From contig NZ_JAPPUW010000007.1 of the NCBI RefSeq assembly GCF_026712205.1, positions 62,001 through 126,000 of the forward strand: a DNA stretch of 64,000 bases, in the 5' to 3' direction. The position numbers and the translations under genes were made by a program. The notes under the pieces are model-generated. The model did not search any database and had not been told where the DNA came from. It saw only the letters and a list, made by a program, of their open reading frames with translations. Shown in pieces: positions 63,010-64,000 of this stretch (positions within the stretch are counted from its first letter, which is position 1; each line of letters opens with the position of its first letter). This DNA comes from Pelomonas aquatica (GTDB taxonomy: Bacteria; Pseudomonadota; Gammaproteobacteria; Burkholderiales; Burkholderiaceae_C).

Positions 63010-64000
63010 TCAGAGACTGATGCGCCAGTCCAGGCGCCAGGCGCGCGCCGGTTGCGGGATGGCGCTCAACGGCGTGTCGGGCGTCGAGGGGTCGAGGTTG
63101 CGGTGGTCCAGTGCGTTGTTCACATGCAGCGCGATGCTCTGGCGCGCATCGACCTGGTAGCGCAGATGGGCGTTGACGAGGCTGGACGTCGGTACCTCCA
63201 CGCGACCGAGGCGCGGCCCCACCAGGTTCCACTCCGCGCCCAGCTGCCAGCCCTGCCATTGCGGTGACACGAGATGGCCCTTCAGCATCCAGGTCGGCGC
63301 GTTGCTCAGACGCTCGCCGGCGTCATTGCGGGCATCCATCCACGATGCGCTGCCGCGCCACAGCCAGCCCGCGCCCGCGCGCTGCTCGATGTCCAGGTCC
63401 AGGCCGCGCAGGCTGACCCGCCCGACGTTGCGGTACTGCACGGGCGCGTCGGGCGAGTCGGTCAGCGGCACCGGCTCGATCAGCCGCCTCATCCGCGTCC
63501 AGTAGACGTTGGCACCGAGGGCCTGGCCGCTGCGCAGCAGATACTCCCACGAGGCCTCGGCCGAGTTCAGCCGCTCCGGCTTCAACGCCGCATTGCCGAC
63601 CTGGGAAGCGCCGCCGTCGTCGTAGAAGCGCTCGTACAGATTGGGCGTGCGGAAGGACTGCGCCCACATCAGCTTGAAGGACTCGCGCTCGTCCGGGCGC
63701 AGCGCCAGCACCGCCCGTGGCGACAGGGCCGGCGAGAAGCCGCGCACACGATCCAGGCGCAGGCCGGTCGTCAGCTGCAGCGCCGAGGCCAGGCGCCACT
63801 GGTCCTGCGCATAGAGGGCCGCGGAGTCCTGGCTGGAGCGGGTGTCCAGGATGTTGTTGTAGGGCGAGACGTCGTAGTTGCGCTGCACGCCGACGGGCGA
63901 GCTGCGCAGCTCGGCGCCCAGCATCAGCTGGTGGTTGAGCAGGCCCCGCCACAGCAGCCGGCCTTCCAGCGTCGTCCACTGCGCATAGGCCTCGTCCCGG
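63010..64000 (-). CDS. TonB-dependent receptor, C-terminal part (cut by window edge)
   Basis: About 330 residues of an outer-membrane barrel are present; the plug and N-terminus lie beyond position 64000. Barrel strands alternate (ALYAQDQWRLASALQLTTGLRLD, AFRTPNLYERFYD-like SFRTPNLYERF, SAEASWEYLL), and the protein ends in an aromatic-basic strand WRLDWRISL, the usual barrel end. The mid-barrel NLYERF motif and NNALDHRN near the end are typical of vitamin B12/siderophore-type receptors. Cotranscription with yfiR and the yfiN-like gene links it to cyclic-di-GMP signalling. Substrate unknown. Confidence 0.9.
   Translation of the reverse strand, partial: RDEAYAQWTTLEGRLLWRGLLNHQLMLGAELRSSPVGVQRNYDVSPYNNILDTRSSQDSAALYAQDQWRLASALQLTTGLRLDRVRGFSPALSPRAVLALRPDERESFKLMWAQSFRTPNLYERFYDDGGASQVGNAALKPERLNSAEASWEYLLRSGQALGANVYWTRMRRLIEPVPLTDSPDAPVQYRNVGRVSLRGLDLDIEQRAGAGWLWRGSASWMDARNDAGERLSNAPTWMLKGHLVSPQWQGWQLGAEWNLVGPRLGRVEVPTSSLVNAHLRYQVDARQSIALHVNNALDHRNLDPSTPDTPLSAIPQPARAWRLDWRISL

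Noticed and set aside
1-64000. Prophage or CRISPR array
   Set aside because: No integrase, terminase, capsid genes or regular short spacer repeats were seen; the DUF1360 operon alone is not enough to call a phage remnant.

Overview
The window is high-GC DNA from a betaproteobacterium, most likely a Burkholderiales of the Rubrivivax-Leptothrix-Roseateles group. This is inferred from gene content and protein style: a PEP-CTERM protein, an aceE-aceF-lpdA locus with a lipoyl domain on E3, LapG/LapD, and abundant cyclic-di-GMP proteins. It is chromosomal and mostly housekeeping. I saw no prophage, insertion sequence or CRISPR array. Positions were read by eye and no database search was run.

Layout. 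1-5.4 kb: a sugar kinase (cut by the left edge), moaA-mobA-GNAT, a YceI-like lipoprotein, a DUF962 membrane protein and a panE-like reductase. 5.6-10.3 kb: a secreted small protein, TerC, DUF6445, an orphan His-rich UreE and an exported amidase. 10.3-18.0 kb: an AbrB/Doc toxin-antitoxin pair, a crotonase, an HD-GYP protein, a LysE exporter, oleate hydratase, a PEP-CTERM protein and a nitroreductase. 18.0-28.3 kb: a compact selenocysteine/formate dehydrogenase island on the minus strand: mrp, fdnG (UGA read as Sec196), fdnH, fdnI, fdhE, selA, selB and tRNA-Sec. moaA and mobA at the left end make part of the molybdenum cofactor this enzyme needs; selD and fdhD are not in the window.

28.4-35.8 kb: a DUF3034 outer-membrane protein with an exported truncated haemoglobin, a LapG-LapD pair controlling a surface adhesin encoded elsewhere, an HDOD protein and an exported trypsin-like protease. 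35.9-45.6 kb: the pyruvate dehydrogenase genes, divergent from a PAS histidine kinase/FixJ-type regulator pair. 45.8-49.1 kb: folD, oligopeptidase A and DUF1697. 49.1-57.4 kb: a tight minus-strand run of overlapping genes (VOC, YkgJ-like, membrane-anchored unknown, glutathione-transferase stub, patatin, DUF2252, SulP) behind an M16 peptidase gene.

57.7-60.6 kb: the least explained part, a three-gene operon encoding a 790-aa cysteine/tryptophan-rich protein with a duplicated N-terminal domain, a DUF1360 membrane protein and an 81-aa Cys-leading protein. This is the best candidate for an undescribed system. 60.6-64 kb: a TonB-dependent receptor (cut by the right edge) followed by yfiR and a yfiN-like GGDEF/EAL gene.
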